From: Thioalkalivibrio nitratireducens DSM 14787
Lineage (GTDB): Bacteria; Pseudomonadota; Gammaproteobacteria; Ectothiorhodospirales; Ectothiorhodospiraceae
Direction: 5' to 3'
NCBI RefSeq assembly: GCF_000321415.2
Contig: NC_019902.2
Location: 744,001 to 808,000, forward strand
Length of the DNA: 64,000 nt
Shown here: positions 26,098-34,151 of the stretch, piece after piece
Numbering within the stretch: the first letter of the stretch is position 1
Layout of the letters: each line of letters begins with the position of its first letter
Program-made: the position numbers and the translations under genes
Notes under the pieces: model-generated
What the model saw: only the letters and a program-made list of their open reading frames with translations
The model's database searches: none
Told to the model about the DNA's origin: nothing

Positions 26098-27594
26098 TTA
26101 TTGTTTGGCGTCGAGAACGAGGGCGTCGCTGACGAGCTGGTGGACGCTGACGATCTGGTCCATCTGGAAGCCATAATAGGGCAGCACCTTGCTGAACTGG
26201 CTCTTGCAGATTGCGCAGATCGCGGCCATGTGCGTGACTTCGTGTTCGTCGACCACGTCTTTCAGTGCATTCATGCGGGGCAGTGCGCCCTTGACCCGAA
26301 GTTCCATCAGGTCGTCGGTCAGCAGACCCCCGCCGCCGCCGCAGCAGAACGTGCCTTCGCCGATGGTGTCGGGCGCCATGTCGTAGAAATGGTTGCAGGT
26401 GGCCTTGATGATCTCGCGCGGAATGATGAACTGCCCGCCCGGCATGTCGCCCATGCGGGAGGCACGGGCGACGTTGCAGGAATCGTGGAAAGTCACCCGG
26501 CGGTGGTCGTTGCGGCTCTTGTCCAGCGTCAGCACGCCGCGCTGGATGAGGTCGTAGGTGAACTCGCAGATGTGCTGCGGCACCGGGTAGCGCGGATCCA
26601 GGAAGTCGAACGGACCGGCGAGCGTGTTCAGGTAGCTGTAGGCCACGCGCCAGGCGTGGCCGCACTCGCCGAAGACGATGCGCTTCACGCCGAGGTCCAG
26701 CGCTGCCTCGCGGATGCGCATCGCGATGCGTTTCATGTTTTCGCCGGAGCCGATGAACAGACCGAAGTTCGCGGCCTCGGACGCGTGCGACGACAACGTC
26801 CAGGAGATGCCGGCGGCGTGGAAGACCTTCGCATACCCGATCAGACCGTCGATGTGCGGCTCGGCGAAGAAGTCGGCCGACGGCGTGACCACCAGGACTT
26901 CGGCGCCCTTCTCGTCGAGCGGGAAGCGCACGTCGATGCCGGTGTCATCCTTCACGTCCTCCTCGAGGCCGAGCAGGGTGTCTTCCAGCGCGGGCTGCGG
27001 CAGGCCAAGGTTGTTGCCGATCTTGAAGACCTTGCCGATGATCTCGTTGCTGTATTTCTGGCCCTTGCCGACCGCGTTCATGATGTCGCGGGTGGCCATC
27101 GTGATCTCGGCGGTATCGATTCCGTAGGGGCAATAGACGGAGCAGCGGCGGCACTCCGAGCACTGGTGGAAGTAGCTGTACCACTGGTCGAGCACGTCCT
27201 CGGTCAGGTCGGTCGCACCGACCAGCTTCGGGAAGTACTTCCCCGGGAGCGTGAAGTAGCGGCGGTAGACGCTGCGCAGCAGATCCTGGCGGGCGACCGG
27301 CATGTTGCGCGGATCGGAGGTGCCAAGGAAGTAGTGGCACTTGTCGGTGCAGGCGCCGCATTTCACGCAGGAATCCATGAACACCTGGAGCGCGCGGTTG
27401 GTCTGCAGCAGCTCGCCGAGCTTGTTGACCGCCACGTCCTTCCAGTTGTCGACCAGCTCGCCGGGGAAGCCGAGCGGTTCCTGGAACTGTTCCTTCGAAA
27501 CGAAAGGCTTGCTGTGGGACATGACCCCGCTTTTCAGTGCGGGGATCTCCACGGTATCGCTTTCGGTGAGTTCCGGGGTATCGAAATTGGCCAT
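26098..27594 (-). CDS. dsrK: DsrK, HdrD-like iron-sulfur catalytic subunit
   Basis: 498 residues. Two ferredoxin motifs (CVKCGACTDKCH and CSECRRCSVYCP) precede CCG-type motifs, including the CCGGGGGLLT segment near the C-terminus, which hold the non-cubane [4Fe-4S] site of heterodisulfide reductases. DsrK is the cytoplasmic subunit that acts on the DsrC trisulfide/disulfide and passes electrons to DsrM. ATG 27594 has AGGA upstream. 52 bases separate it from dsrL. Confidence 0.96.
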   Translation of the reverse strand: MANFDTPELTESDTVEIPALKSGVMSHSKPFVSKEQFQEPLGFPGELVDNWKDVAVNKLGELLQTNRALQVFMDSCVKCGACTDKCHYFLGTSDPRNMPVARQDLLRSVYRRYFTLPGKYFPKLVGATDLTEDVLDQWYSYFHQCSECRRCSVYCPYGIDTAEITMATRDIMNAVGKGQKYSNEIIGKVFKIGNNLGLPQPALEDTLLGLEEDVKDDTGIDVRFPLDEKGAEVLVVTPSADFFAEPHIDGLIGYAKVFHAAGISWTLSSHASEAANFGLFIGSGENMKRIAMRIREAALDLGVKRIVFGECGHAWRVAYSYLNTLAGPFDFLDPRYPVPQHICEFTYDLIQRGVLTLDKSRNDHRRVTFHDSCNVARASRMGDMPGGQFIIPREIIKATCNHFYDMAPDTIGEGTFCCGGGGGLLTDDLMELRVKGALPRMNALKDVVDEHEVTHMAAICAICKSQFSKVLPYYGFQMDQIVSVHQLVSDALVLDAKQ

Positions 27595-27628
27595 CGTGCG
27601 GGTTCCTGTCTAAGGGGCGCCGTTCGGG

Positions 27629-28381
27629 TTATTGATCCGCGCTCGCCGCGGGTTTTTCGCTCCGGACCATCCATTTCACGTTCGTGAGATGGCGCTTTTC
27701 GCGCGGATTGTCGACCTGGTTGCGGGTCGGGCTGAAGAATACGCCCGGCGCGTGCAGCAGCTTGCTGAACGGAAAAATGATCATCAGCCCGGCGACCAGC
27801 AGCAGATGCAGCAGCAGCATCGGGTGCGCGGGGAGCGGGTTGAAGTCGAACCGCATCAGTCCGGTGAAGAACAGCTTCACCGCGGTGATGTCGACGTGCC
27901 AGAGGTAGGTCATCGCGAGGCCGGTCAGGCCGATGCCCAGCAGCAGCGCCAGCATCAGGTGATCCGACGGCGAGGAGATGTAGCGAATGCGTTCCACGAA
28001 AACCCGTCGGGCCCAGAGTCCCGCGAGTCCGAGCACCATCGCGAACGCGGCATACTTGCCGAAGGGCTGAATCATCACGACCCAGGCGGGCACGGGATCG
28101 AGGAAGTAGCGCAGGTGGCGCAGCAGCACCAGTGCAAGCGCAACATGAAACACGATGCCGAAGATCCAGATCCATTTGTTGGCCTTGAACAGGCTGTTGA
28201 AAAGCACGACTTCAGTCACCATCCGCAGCACGACACCGCCACGGGTCGTCGGCGCCGGGGTAGTCGGAATCTTCAGCGGTGCCGGTGTCCGTGCATAACG
28301 TGCGATGCGCATGCCGATCCCGGCCAGAAAAATGGCCGTGGCCGCATAGAAGAGCAGGGCAAAGAGCACGGTGACAAACAC
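27629..28381 (-). CDS. dsrM: DsrM, membrane cytochrome b subunit
   Basis: 250 residues. The start is taken as GTG 28381, because a perfect GGAGG lies 7 bases upstream; a TTG two codons earlier (28387) would sit only one base after the same site. Five to six membrane helices are visible, with His residues in helices suited to haem b (FHVALALVLLRHLRYF, TYLWHVDITAVK). It is the NarI-like partner of DsrK and links it to quinone. It follows dsrC, from which it is separated by a strong hairpin. Confidence 0.94.
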   Translation of the reverse strand: MFVTVLFALLFYAATAIFLAGIGMRIARYARTPAPLKIPTTPAPTTRGGVVLRMVTEVVLFNSLFKANKWIWIFGIVFHVALALVLLRHLRYFLDPVPAWVVMIQPFGKYAAFAMVLGLAGLWARRVFVERIRYISSPSDHLMLALLLGIGLTGLAMTYLWHVDITAVKLFFTGLMRFDFNPLPAHPMLLLHLLLVAGLMIIFPFSKLLHAPGVFFSPTRNQVDNPREKRHLTNVKWMVRSEKPAASADQ

Positions 28382-28405
28382 GGGCAATCCTCCGGGTCAG
28401 GAAAA

Positions 28406-28430
28406 CCGGGTGGGGTGGGACCCCACCCGG
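28406..28430 (-). terminator. Strong intrinsic terminator-like hairpin between dsrC and dsrM
   Basis: On the minus strand CCGGGTGGGG-tccca-CCCCACCCGG forms a perfect 10-bp GC-rich stem, followed at once by TTTT. It begins 18 bases after the dsrC stop and ends 24 bases before the dsrM start. It fits a partial terminator or 3'-end stabiliser that sets dsrC mRNA above the downstream genes. Confidence 0.75.
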
Positions 28431-28448
28431 AGGGGTCGTGCAGATGGT

Positions 28449-28781
28449 TCAGACGCAGCCGGTCGGCTTCGGCAGCCCGGCGTATTTGCAGGCCTGCTTC
28501 GCGGGGCCGTACGGGAACAACTCGTACAGGTACTTGCTGTTGCCCTTGTCCGGCCCGAGCTTCTTGCCGATCGCCTTGGTCAGCACGCGGACGGCCGGGG
28601 CAATCTGGTATTCCTCGTAGTACTCGCGCAGGAAGTTGATGACTTCCCAATGGTTTTCGTCGAGGTCGGCACCGTCGGCCTTGGCCATCGCGGTGGCCAG
28701 GTCGGGGTTCCAGTCGTTCAGGTTGGCGAGGTAGCCCTCTTCGTCGGTTTCGTAGGTCTTGCCGTTGACTTCGATTGGCAT
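28449..28781 (-). CDS. dsrC: DsrC, sulfur-carrier protein
   Basis: 110 residues, family length. The C-terminal arm KQACKYAGLPKPTGCV carries both conserved cysteines: Cys98 and the penultimate Cys109. These form the bacterial heterodisulfide or carry the persulfide/trisulfide presented to DsrAB and DsrMK. A helix-turn-helix-like core is known for the family and DNA binding upstream of dsr has been proposed in A. vinosum. AGGAG lies 7 bases before the ATG. Contrast the cysteine-free paralogue at 35.0 kb. Confidence 0.97.
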   Translation of the reverse strand: MPIEVNGKTYETDEEGYLANLNDWNPDLATAMAKADGADLDENHWEVINFLREYYEEYQIAPAVRVLTKAIGKKLGPDKGNSKYLYELFPYGPAKQACKYAGLPKPTGCV

Positions 28782-28833
28782 GAGAGACTCCTGTTTGCTT
28801 GCGTTTCGGATGGATGTGCGGACCGGTCCGGAC

Positions 28834-29142
28834 TCAGAGCCAAGCCTGAACCTTGTCGTGCTTTGCGGTCAGGTCGACGAAATCGCCGTAGTCCACGACC
28901 GCTATGCCCTCGATGAGCTGTTCGGGGTTCATGCCGCGGGCGAGCAGATCCGGCCCGAGGACGAATACATTGTGCTGACCTACGGCACTACGGACCATAT
29001 CCTCGTGGGAGGTACCCCGGACGGACGCGTAGACGCCGTCCTCGATCAGCAGGATGTCGGAACCGGCTTTCGCGTGACCCAGGCAGGACGCGAGGGTATT
29101 GCGCTCGAACGGCGATTTGTTGACGGTGTGCAGCATGCTCAT
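28834..29142 (-). CDS. dsrH: DsrH, TusB-like sulfur-transfer subunit
   Basis: 102 residues. The conserved Cys20 falls in TLASCLGHAKAGSDILLIEDGVY, as expected for DsrH. It forms a hexameric DsrE2F2H2 complex that passes sulfane sulfur to DsrC. A GGGAG site is just upstream of the ATG, and dsrF ends 10 bases earlier. Confidence 0.95.
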   Translation of the reverse strand: MSMLHTVNKSPFERNTLASCLGHAKAGSDILLIEDGVYASVRGTSHEDMVRSAVGQHNVFVLGPDLLARGMNPEQLIEGIAVVDYGDFVDLTAKHDKVQAWL

Positions 29143-29152
29143 GACAACTCCC

Positions 29153-29545
29153 TCAGAAACTCAGAATGACGTCCTGCTCTTCCATCAGCTCGGTCAGGGC
29201 CTCGCGCCCCATGACCTCGACCGGGACCAGCAGGTCATCCTCGGAGAGTCCACGTTCGGCCAGTGACTCGGCTTCGACGTAGAGCTTCTCGACGTCGTAG
29301 CCCTCCAGGGCGCGGTAGGTGGGCGAGAAGTTCTTCATCCCGATTCCCTGCGTTTCCTGCCCCTTCTTCAGCTGGTACACGCCGTCGTCCAGGAAGACCA
29401 TGCTGACGTCCTGTTCGAAGGCGGCTGCGATCAGCACGACTTCCAGCGATTCCAGCGCATAGATGGTTCCGTACGGTGCCTTGCGGTTCACGTACATGAA
29501 CTTCTTGATCGTGCCTGGACCTTCTTCTTCCCAAGGTTCTGACAT
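29153..29545 (-). CDS. dsrF: DsrF, TusC-like sulfur-transfer subunit
   Basis: 130 residues of the DsrE/F fold (IKKFMYVNRKAPYGTIYALESLEVVLIAAAF). It contains no cysteine at all, so it cannot itself carry persulfide; its role in DsrEFH would be structural. It is spaced 97 bases from dsrE by a hairpin-containing gap and 10 bases from dsrH. Confidence 0.95.
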   Translation of the reverse strand: MSEPWEEEGPGTIKKFMYVNRKAPYGTIYALESLEVVLIAAAFEQDVSMVFLDDGVYQLKKGQETQGIGMKNFSPTYRALEGYDVEKLYVEAESLAERGLSEDDLLVPVEVMGREALTELMEEQDVILSF

Positions 29546-29576
29546 TTCGTTCTACCTTCGATGATGATGGTTGCGT

Positions 29577-29618
29577 GGCCGGCTCCCCGGATGCGGGCGC
29601 ACCAGCACGAAGCCGGCC
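29577..29618 (-). other. Long-loop hairpin in the dsrE-dsrF gap
   Basis: GGCCGGCT (29577-29584) pairs with AGCCGGCC (29611-29618), an 8-bp stem around a 26-base loop. No T tract; could affect mRNA processing or stability within dsrEFH. Confidence 0.4.
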
Positions 29619-29642
29619 GGTGCGGGTCGGCCCGTTGCGGTG

Positions 29643-30035
29643 TCAGTCGCCGAACACCACCAGGCGGTCGCACTGGATCCCTGCCTCGATCAGCTGGCCG
29701 AGGCCGGAGATCCGAAAACCGGGGGCGATGTTGTCACCGTCCTTGCCCTGACGCTTGGCCTCGCCCTCATCGAGCAGACCGCGGCGCTGTGCGGCGGCGA
29801 TGCAGATTACCATGTCGACACCATGCTGTTCGGCCATTTCGGTCCAACGCGTGGTGATGTTGCGGTCATCTTGCGGTGGCACGCCGAAGCGGGTGCCGTT
29901 GTTCACGCCGTCATGATAAAAGAACACGCGGAAGACCTCGTGGCCCTTGTCGAGCGCGGCCTTCGCGAACTGGTAGGCGGTGTCCGAGGCCTGGTGCTGA
30001 TACGGGCCCTCGTTGACCAGAATTCCGTATTTCAT
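29643..30035 (-). CDS. dsrE: DsrE, TusD-like sulfur-binding subunit
   Basis: 130 residues from ATG 30035, chosen over an in-frame start three codons earlier because AGGA is 9 bases upstream and because the active Cys then becomes Cys78 (VDMVICIAAAQRRG), the number in A. vinosum DsrE. DsrE receives persulfide sulfur and hands it to DsrC. The presence of dsrEFH separates oxidative from reductive Dsr systems. Confidence 0.96.
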   Translation of the reverse strand: MKYGILVNEGPYQHQASDTAYQFAKAALDKGHEVFRVFFYHDGVNNGTRFGVPPQDDRNITTRWTEMAEQHGVDMVICIAAAQRRGLLDEGEAKRQGKDGDNIAPGFRISGLGQLIEAGIQCDRLVVFGD

Positions 30036-30063
30036 TCGGTGCATTCCTGTTGAGCCTGTTGAC

Positions 30064-30092
30064 GAACCGGCGGCCCTGGGGGCCGCCGGTTC
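30064..30092 (-). other. 12-bp perfect hairpin in the dsrB-dsrE gap
   Basis: GAACCGGCGGCC and GGCCGCCGGTTC enclose a 5-base loop, 31 bases after the dsrB stop. It has no U tract, so a stabilising 3' structure for dsrAB mRNA is more likely than termination. Confidence 0.7.
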
Positions 30093-30123
30093 AACCTCTG
30101 CCGGGTCGGGGATTCGGCCCGGA

Positions 30124-31200
30124 TCAGAACCGGATGTGGGTCGACGCGTTCAGGCTGTTGCGCGCGCCGCGCCAGTTCTCGATGTGGTACCGGGTGAACG
30201 GCAGCCCGGTCTTTTCGAAGAACGCGGGCCAGCCGATGCGCTCGATCCAGTCGTTGATGCGCTCCCAGTCCTGACCGTCTTCCTGGTACACCTTCAGGAT
30301 CCGCTTCACGATCGCGGTGGCCTCCGGCCAGCGCGGCGGGTTGTTCGGAATCCCGGACGCGACCAGCTTCTGGAACGTCGGCTTGCCGCGGGCGTTGGAG
30401 TGGTTGCCGCCGACCCAGATCGCGAACTTGGTGTGCTCGGCATCGTTGATCTGCATCGGGGGGCAGGGCGGGTAGCAGGCGCCACAGCAGATGCACTTCT
30501 TCTCGTCGACTTCGAGCGACGGCTTGCCGTTCACCAGTGCCGGGCGGATTGCGGCGACCGGGCAGCGGGCGACGACCGACGGGCGTTCGCAGACGTTGGC
30601 CACCAGGTCGTGGTTGATCTTCGGGGGCTTGGTGTGCTGGACGTTGATCGCGATGTCGCCCTGGCCGCCGCAGTTGATCTGGCAGCACGAGGTGGTGATG
30701 TGCACGCGGTTCGGCATGTTGCAGTTGCGGAACTCGTCGATCAGTTCGTCCATCATCGCCTTCACCACGCCGGAAGCGTCGGTGCCGGGGATGTCGCAGT
30801 GCAGCCAGCCCTGGGTGTGCGAGATCATCGATACGGAGTTGCGCGTGCCGCCCACGACGAACCCGGCATCTTCCAGTGCGTTGATCAGCGGCTCGACCTT
30901 GGCCTCGTCGGCGACCATGTACTCGAGGTTCGAGCGGATGGTGAAGCGCACGTAGCCGTCGGCGTACTGGTCACCGATATCGCAAAGCTTGCGCAGCGTG
31001 AACACGTCAAGGATGCGCTGGGTTCCGGCCTTGACGGTCCAGATCTTCTCGCCCATGTCGGAAACGTGAAGCAGGACGCCGGGCCGGGGATGCTCGTGGT
31101 ACTTCCACATGCCGAAGTTGCGGCGCATCACCGGATGCATGTACTGGAAACCGTCCGGGCAACCGGATTCGATCGGCGGACGCATGGCTGGTTGTGACAT
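30124..31200 (-). CDS. dsrB: Reverse-type dissimilatory sulfite reductase beta subunit
   Basis: 358 residues. Sirohaem/[4Fe-4S] motifs are present (for example HITTSCCQINCGGQGDIAI), plus an inserted ferredoxin domain with CICCGACYPPCPPMQIND. With DsrA it forms the alpha2beta2 enzyme that oxidises sulfane sulfur delivered by DsrC to sulfite, using a sirohaem amide. A GGGAG site precedes ATG 31200. Confidence 0.98.
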   Translation of the reverse strand: MSQPAMRPPIESGCPDGFQYMHPVMRRNFGMWKYHEHPRPGVLLHVSDMGEKIWTVKAGTQRILDVFTLRKLCDIGDQYADGYVRFTIRSNLEYMVADEAKVEPLINALEDAGFVVGGTRNSVSMISHTQGWLHCDIPGTDASGVVKAMMDELIDEFRNCNMPNRVHITTSCCQINCGGQGDIAINVQHTKPPKINHDLVANVCERPSVVARCPVAAIRPALVNGKPSLEVDEKKCICCGACYPPCPPMQINDAEHTKFAIWVGGNHSNARGKPTFQKLVASGIPNNPPRWPEATAIVKRILKVYQEDGQDWERINDWIERIGWPAFFEKTGLPFTRYHIENWRGARNSLNASTHIRF

Positions 31201-31251
31201 CGATTACTCCCGCTATCTCTCTAATGCGTTGGGTTCGGTCAGGGTGGAGAA

Positions 31252-31270
31252 CCGCGGGATCAACCCGCGG
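31252..31270 (-). other. Hairpin overlapping the dsrA stop codon
   Basis: CCGCGGG-atcaa-CCCGCGG gives a 7-bp perfect stem whose loop contains the dsrA stop codon region. It may slow ribosomes or protect the dsrA 3' end. Confidence 0.45.
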
Positions 31271-32525
31271 CGGCCTGCCGCTGTTCCATCTTGTGGCGCA
31301 GGTAGTTCTCCGCAGCCTCGTCGTACTCGTCCATGCGGATGTAGGAGCTCAGGCGCGGATGGTTGACCATGTTCGGGTCGGCCTCCAGGCCCATGCCCTT
31401 CAGGAAGTTCACCAGGCCGATGCGCTCGATCATCTCGCCGCAGCGCTCGTGTTCCAGTCCGTTCTCCGCCCAGAAGTCGATGATGTTCTCGGCGAGTTCG
31501 ACCAGACCCTGGTAGTCCTCTTCGGTCTCGAGCTTCATGAACGGCACGATCACGGTACCCATCAGGTCGCCGATCTTCAGCGTGCGCTTGCCGCCGACGA
31601 GGATAGTCACGCCCTGGTCGTCCCCGGGGGACAGTGCCTTGGTCATCACGTTGATGCAGTGCATGCAGCGCACGCAGTTGCCATTGTCGATGGACAGGGT
31701 GTTGTCCTCGTTCAGCGTCATGCACTTGCTGGGACAGCGGTTGATCACGTCCAGGTGGACTTTGTCGCGGCCGTACTCGGCGACGAAGTTCTTGACCTCT
31801 TCCTGGTCGATCTTGATGTCGTCGCGCCAGGTGCCGATCACCGCAAAGTCGGAGCGCTCGATCGCGTTCACGCAGTCGTTCGGGCAGCCGGACACCTTGA
31901 ACTTGAACTTGTACGGCAGCGACGGGCGGTGCACGTCGTCGGTGAAGCGGTTCAGCAGCGTGCGGTGGATGCGCTGCTCGTTCGCGCAGGACTGCTCGCA
32001 GCGCGCCGCGCCAACACAGGACATGCCGGTACGCACGCAGGGGCCGGCGCCGCCGAGGTCGAAGCCGTATTCGTTGATTTCGTCAAAGAAGGACTGGGTG
32101 TTCGTGGTGTTCACGCCGATGAACATCGCGTTGCCGGTCTGGCCATGGAAGGTCACCAGGCCCGACCCGAACTTCTCCCAGCTGTTGGCGAGCTGGCGCA
32201 GAATGTCGGTGGTGTAGAAGTTGCCGGCCGGCGGCTGTACCCGCACGGTGTGGAACTCGCGCGACTCGGGGAACGACTTGGCGACCTCGGAGAAGCGCGG
32301 GATGATCCCGGAACCGTAGCCGAATACCGACACCGTGCCGCCCTTCCAGTAGCCCTTGCGGGTTTCGTAGGAATGCTCGAGCTGACCCAGCAGGTCGTTG
32401 CTCACGTTCTTGATCCGGTCATCCGGATGTTCGTCACGAAGGCGCTTGATTCCCGAGATGAAGCTCGGCCAGGGGCCGTTTTCCAACTCGTCGAGCATGG
32501 GGGTCGGATGATGTTGGTTCGCCAT
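31260..32525 (-). CDS. dsrA: Reverse-type dissimilatory sulfite reductase alpha subunit
   Basis: 421 residues. Cysteine-rich segments for sirohaem-[4Fe-4S] coupling (CVGAARCEQSCANEQRIH, FKVSGCPNDCVNAIERSDF) and a ferredoxin insert (NRCPSKCMTLNEDN..., GNCVRCMHCINVM) are present. It is the catalytic partner of DsrB. First gene of the operon; AAGGAG lies 5 bases before the ATG. The oxidative assignment comes from dsrEFH and dsrL in the same operon and the absence of dsrD. Confidence 0.98.
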   Translation of the reverse strand: MANQHHPTPMLDELENGPWPSFISGIKRLRDEHPDDRIKNVSNDLLGQLEHSYETRKGYWKGGTVSVFGYGSGIIPRFSEVAKSFPESREFHTVRVQPPAGNFYTTDILRQLANSWEKFGSGLVTFHGQTGNAMFIGVNTTNTQSFFDEINEYGFDLGGAGPCVRTGMSCVGAARCEQSCANEQRIHRTLLNRFTDDVHRPSLPYKFKFKVSGCPNDCVNAIERSDFAVIGTWRDDIKIDQEEVKNFVAEYGRDKVHLDVINRCPSKCMTLNEDNTLSIDNGNCVRCMHCINVMTKALSPGDDQGVTILVGGKRTLKIGDLMGTVIVPFMKLETEEDYQGLVELAENIIDFWAENGLEHERCGEMIERIGLVNFLKGMGLEADPNMVNHPRLSSYIRMDEYDEAAENYLRHKMEQRQAAAG

Positions 32526-33023
32526 GGCGGTCTCCTTGTTCGGGTTCTGGATGCGGGCCGGCTCGAGTCACTCGGGTCGACACGTTGCGATAGTTTAGCC
32601 GGTTCGAGCCCGTCGTCGAGGGTTCGGCTTGGCCGCTTTTGCCACTGCGGAGGCGATCCCGCGGCGAGGATCCCTCGTCACACGGTCGGTTACTCTAGGA
32701 TCCAGCGAGCGGCGAAAACATCCTACTCATGGGGGAGGGTAATGGGGGGGCTCTATCCCTCCCGAGATATACGGGGCCCGGGGAATGCCGAGGCGCGGTG
32801 TCGAGGCGTCGCGACGGGGTCGCCCGGCCCGCATCAATTCCGCGTCGGCGGCGGGGTCGGGGCGCCATCCGCCCGCCGGAAAGCCCTCTATCCCGGAAGG
32901 ATAGTTGTGGTGATCCTGCAGCGCACTACACTGCGCCCACCGCAGGCCGCGTCCTGCTTTCGGGAGGTCCGCGCCCGATGGTCGGCTCGATGTGCGGCCA
33001 GAAGACCATAACGCGTCGAACAA
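32526..33023. promoter_or_regulatory. 498-base divergent intergenic region between dsrA and the accessory cluster
   Basis: Holds the promoters of the dsr operon (leftwards) and of the TauD gene (rightwards). For dsr, a -10-like TAAACT is readable on the minus strand at 32598-32593, but no good -35 goes with it. A CTATCCC heptamer occurs at 32754-32760 amid G-runs, and again in the palindrome at 32888-32904. No gene is seen; overlapping long frames on both strands are noise. Confidence 0.5.
32888..32932 (+). promoter_or_regulatory. Palindrome plus sigma70-type promoter for the TauD operon
   Basis: A perfect palindrome CTATCC-cggaa-GGATAG (32888-32904) is followed at 32905 by -35 TTGTGG, a 16-base spacer, and -10 TACACT (32927-32932). 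The palindrome centre is 9 bases before the -35 hexamer, about -43 from the expected start, where class II activators bind. The same arrangement is at 35380-35425. Confidence 0.5.
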
Positions 33024-33950
33024 ATGATGACCAGTGCCACACCTCAACACCAGCACGCTGCGCCCGCCGGGAGGCCTTTTGACCTCGGTGACGATGCAGC
33101 CTATCGACGCTGGCGGGCCGACAAGCTGCGCCGCTTTCCGCAAGCGCTGGGCGCGGTGACGGTGGACGTGGAAGACATCGCCCGCCCGAGCGCCGGGGAA
33201 CGCGCGGCGCTGACCGACGCGATCCAGCGGGCGAACATGGTGATCTACCGGTGCCGGGCGCCCGGCACCGACCGAGGGTCGGTGCGTGCGTTCGGGCGGG
33301 CGCTGGGGCTGGAGCGCGTCGACGAGCACCTGTGTGCCGACGACGACGGGGTCAGCGAATTGCAGGTCAGCGACGGCAATGGTCACCAGGCCGACTACAT
33401 CCCCTATACCGATCGCCCGCTGAGCTGGCATTGCGACGGCTACTACAACGAGTCGGCACGGACCATCCGCGCGATGCTGCTGCACTGCGCACGCGATGCG
33501 GCTGAAGGTGGCGAGAACGGACTCGTCGACCACGAGATGCTGTACATTGCGCTGCGCGACCGCTATCCCGAGTACCTGGCGGCGCTGATGCACCCCGAGG
33601 CACTGACGATTCCCGCCAATGTCCAGGATGGGCAGGTGCTGCGTCCGGAGCGGACCGGTCCGGTGTTCAGCGTGGATCCGGCGACTGGGGCGCTGCACAT
33701 GCGTTATACCGCGCGCGGACGGAACGTGCGCTGGCGCGACGACGCAACGACGCGGGAGGCGGCCGCTCGGATCACGCAGATGCTCGAGTCGGAAGACGTT
33801 CCGGTGTTCCGGTGCCGGCTCGCACCCGGCGAGGGACTCCTTTGTAATAATGTGCTGCACAACCGTACGGGGTTCCGGGACGATGCGGAGGGCGGCCGGC
33901 AGCGACTGGTCTACCGTGTCCGATTCCTGGACCGTGTGGCGGAAACCTGA
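33024..33950 (+). CDS. TauD/TfdA-family Fe(II)/2-oxoglutarate dioxygenase
   Basis: 308 residues. The iron-binding facial triad is visible: LSWHCDGYYNES (HxD) and NNVLHNRTGF (distal His), with RLVYRVRF providing the 2-oxoglutarate Arg. The N-terminal 45 residues are less conserved. TauD itself releases sulfite from taurine; this homologue lacks an adjacent taurine transporter and is placed beside dsrA, so its substrate is open. It starts MMTSATPQ with a weak ribosome site and is followed 9 bases later by a 63-residue gene, likely the same operon. Confidence 0.8.
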   Translation: MMTSATPQHQHAAPAGRPFDLGDDAAYRRWRADKLRRFPQALGAVTVDVEDIARPSAGERAALTDAIQRANMVIYRCRAPGTDRGSVRAFGRALGLERVDEHLCADDDGVSELQVSDGNGHQADYIPYTDRPLSWHCDGYYNESARTIRAMLLHCARDAAEGGENGLVDHEMLYIALRDRYPEYLAALMHPEALTIPANVQDGQVLRPERTGPVFSVDPATGALHMRYTARGRNVRWRDDATTREAAARITQMLESEDVPVFRCRLAPGEGLLCNNVLHNRTGFRDDAEGGRQRLVYRVRFLDRVAET

Positions 33951-33959
33951 GGTATTGCG

Positions 33960-34151
33960 ATGATTTGGCTGAGCGAGATGCTGATGCAGAACCAGGATCT
34001 CGAATCCTTCGAACAGCTGCTGGAACTCGTGCGTGAGCGTGCCCGCGAGGGGGAACGCTTCCTGAGTTCCGATGTGCGGCCCCCGTTCCCGGACACGCCG
34101 ATGGACTGGGAGGAGCGCATCGAGGCGGCCTTTACCTCGGCGAGCGGCTGA
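33960..34151 (+). CDS. Small acidic protein of unknown function (63 residues)
   Basis: Starts ATG 33960 with TGAGGT 7 bases upstream. It is predicted to be helical in its first half (MLMQNQDLESFEQLLELVRERAREG) and then proline-rich (SSDVRPPFPDTPMDWEERIEAAF). No signal peptide, no cysteine. The stop codon is immediately followed by the ATG of the Cas6-like gene, which argues that it is a real, coupled gene. Not recognised. Confidence 0.6.
   Translation: MIWLSEMLMQNQDLESFEQLLELVRERAREGERFLSSDVRPPFPDTPMDWEERIEAAFTSASG

Noticed and set aside
32754-32904. NarL-type 7-2-7 nitrate-response sites
   Set aside because: The heptamers resemble TACYYMT only partly and their spacing is 7-3-7; assignment to NarL is not supported.
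31194-33011. 605-codon plus-strand open frame antisense to dsrA and running into the intergenic region
   Set aside because: Mirror frame of dsrA; no recognisable domain, and dsrA is certain.
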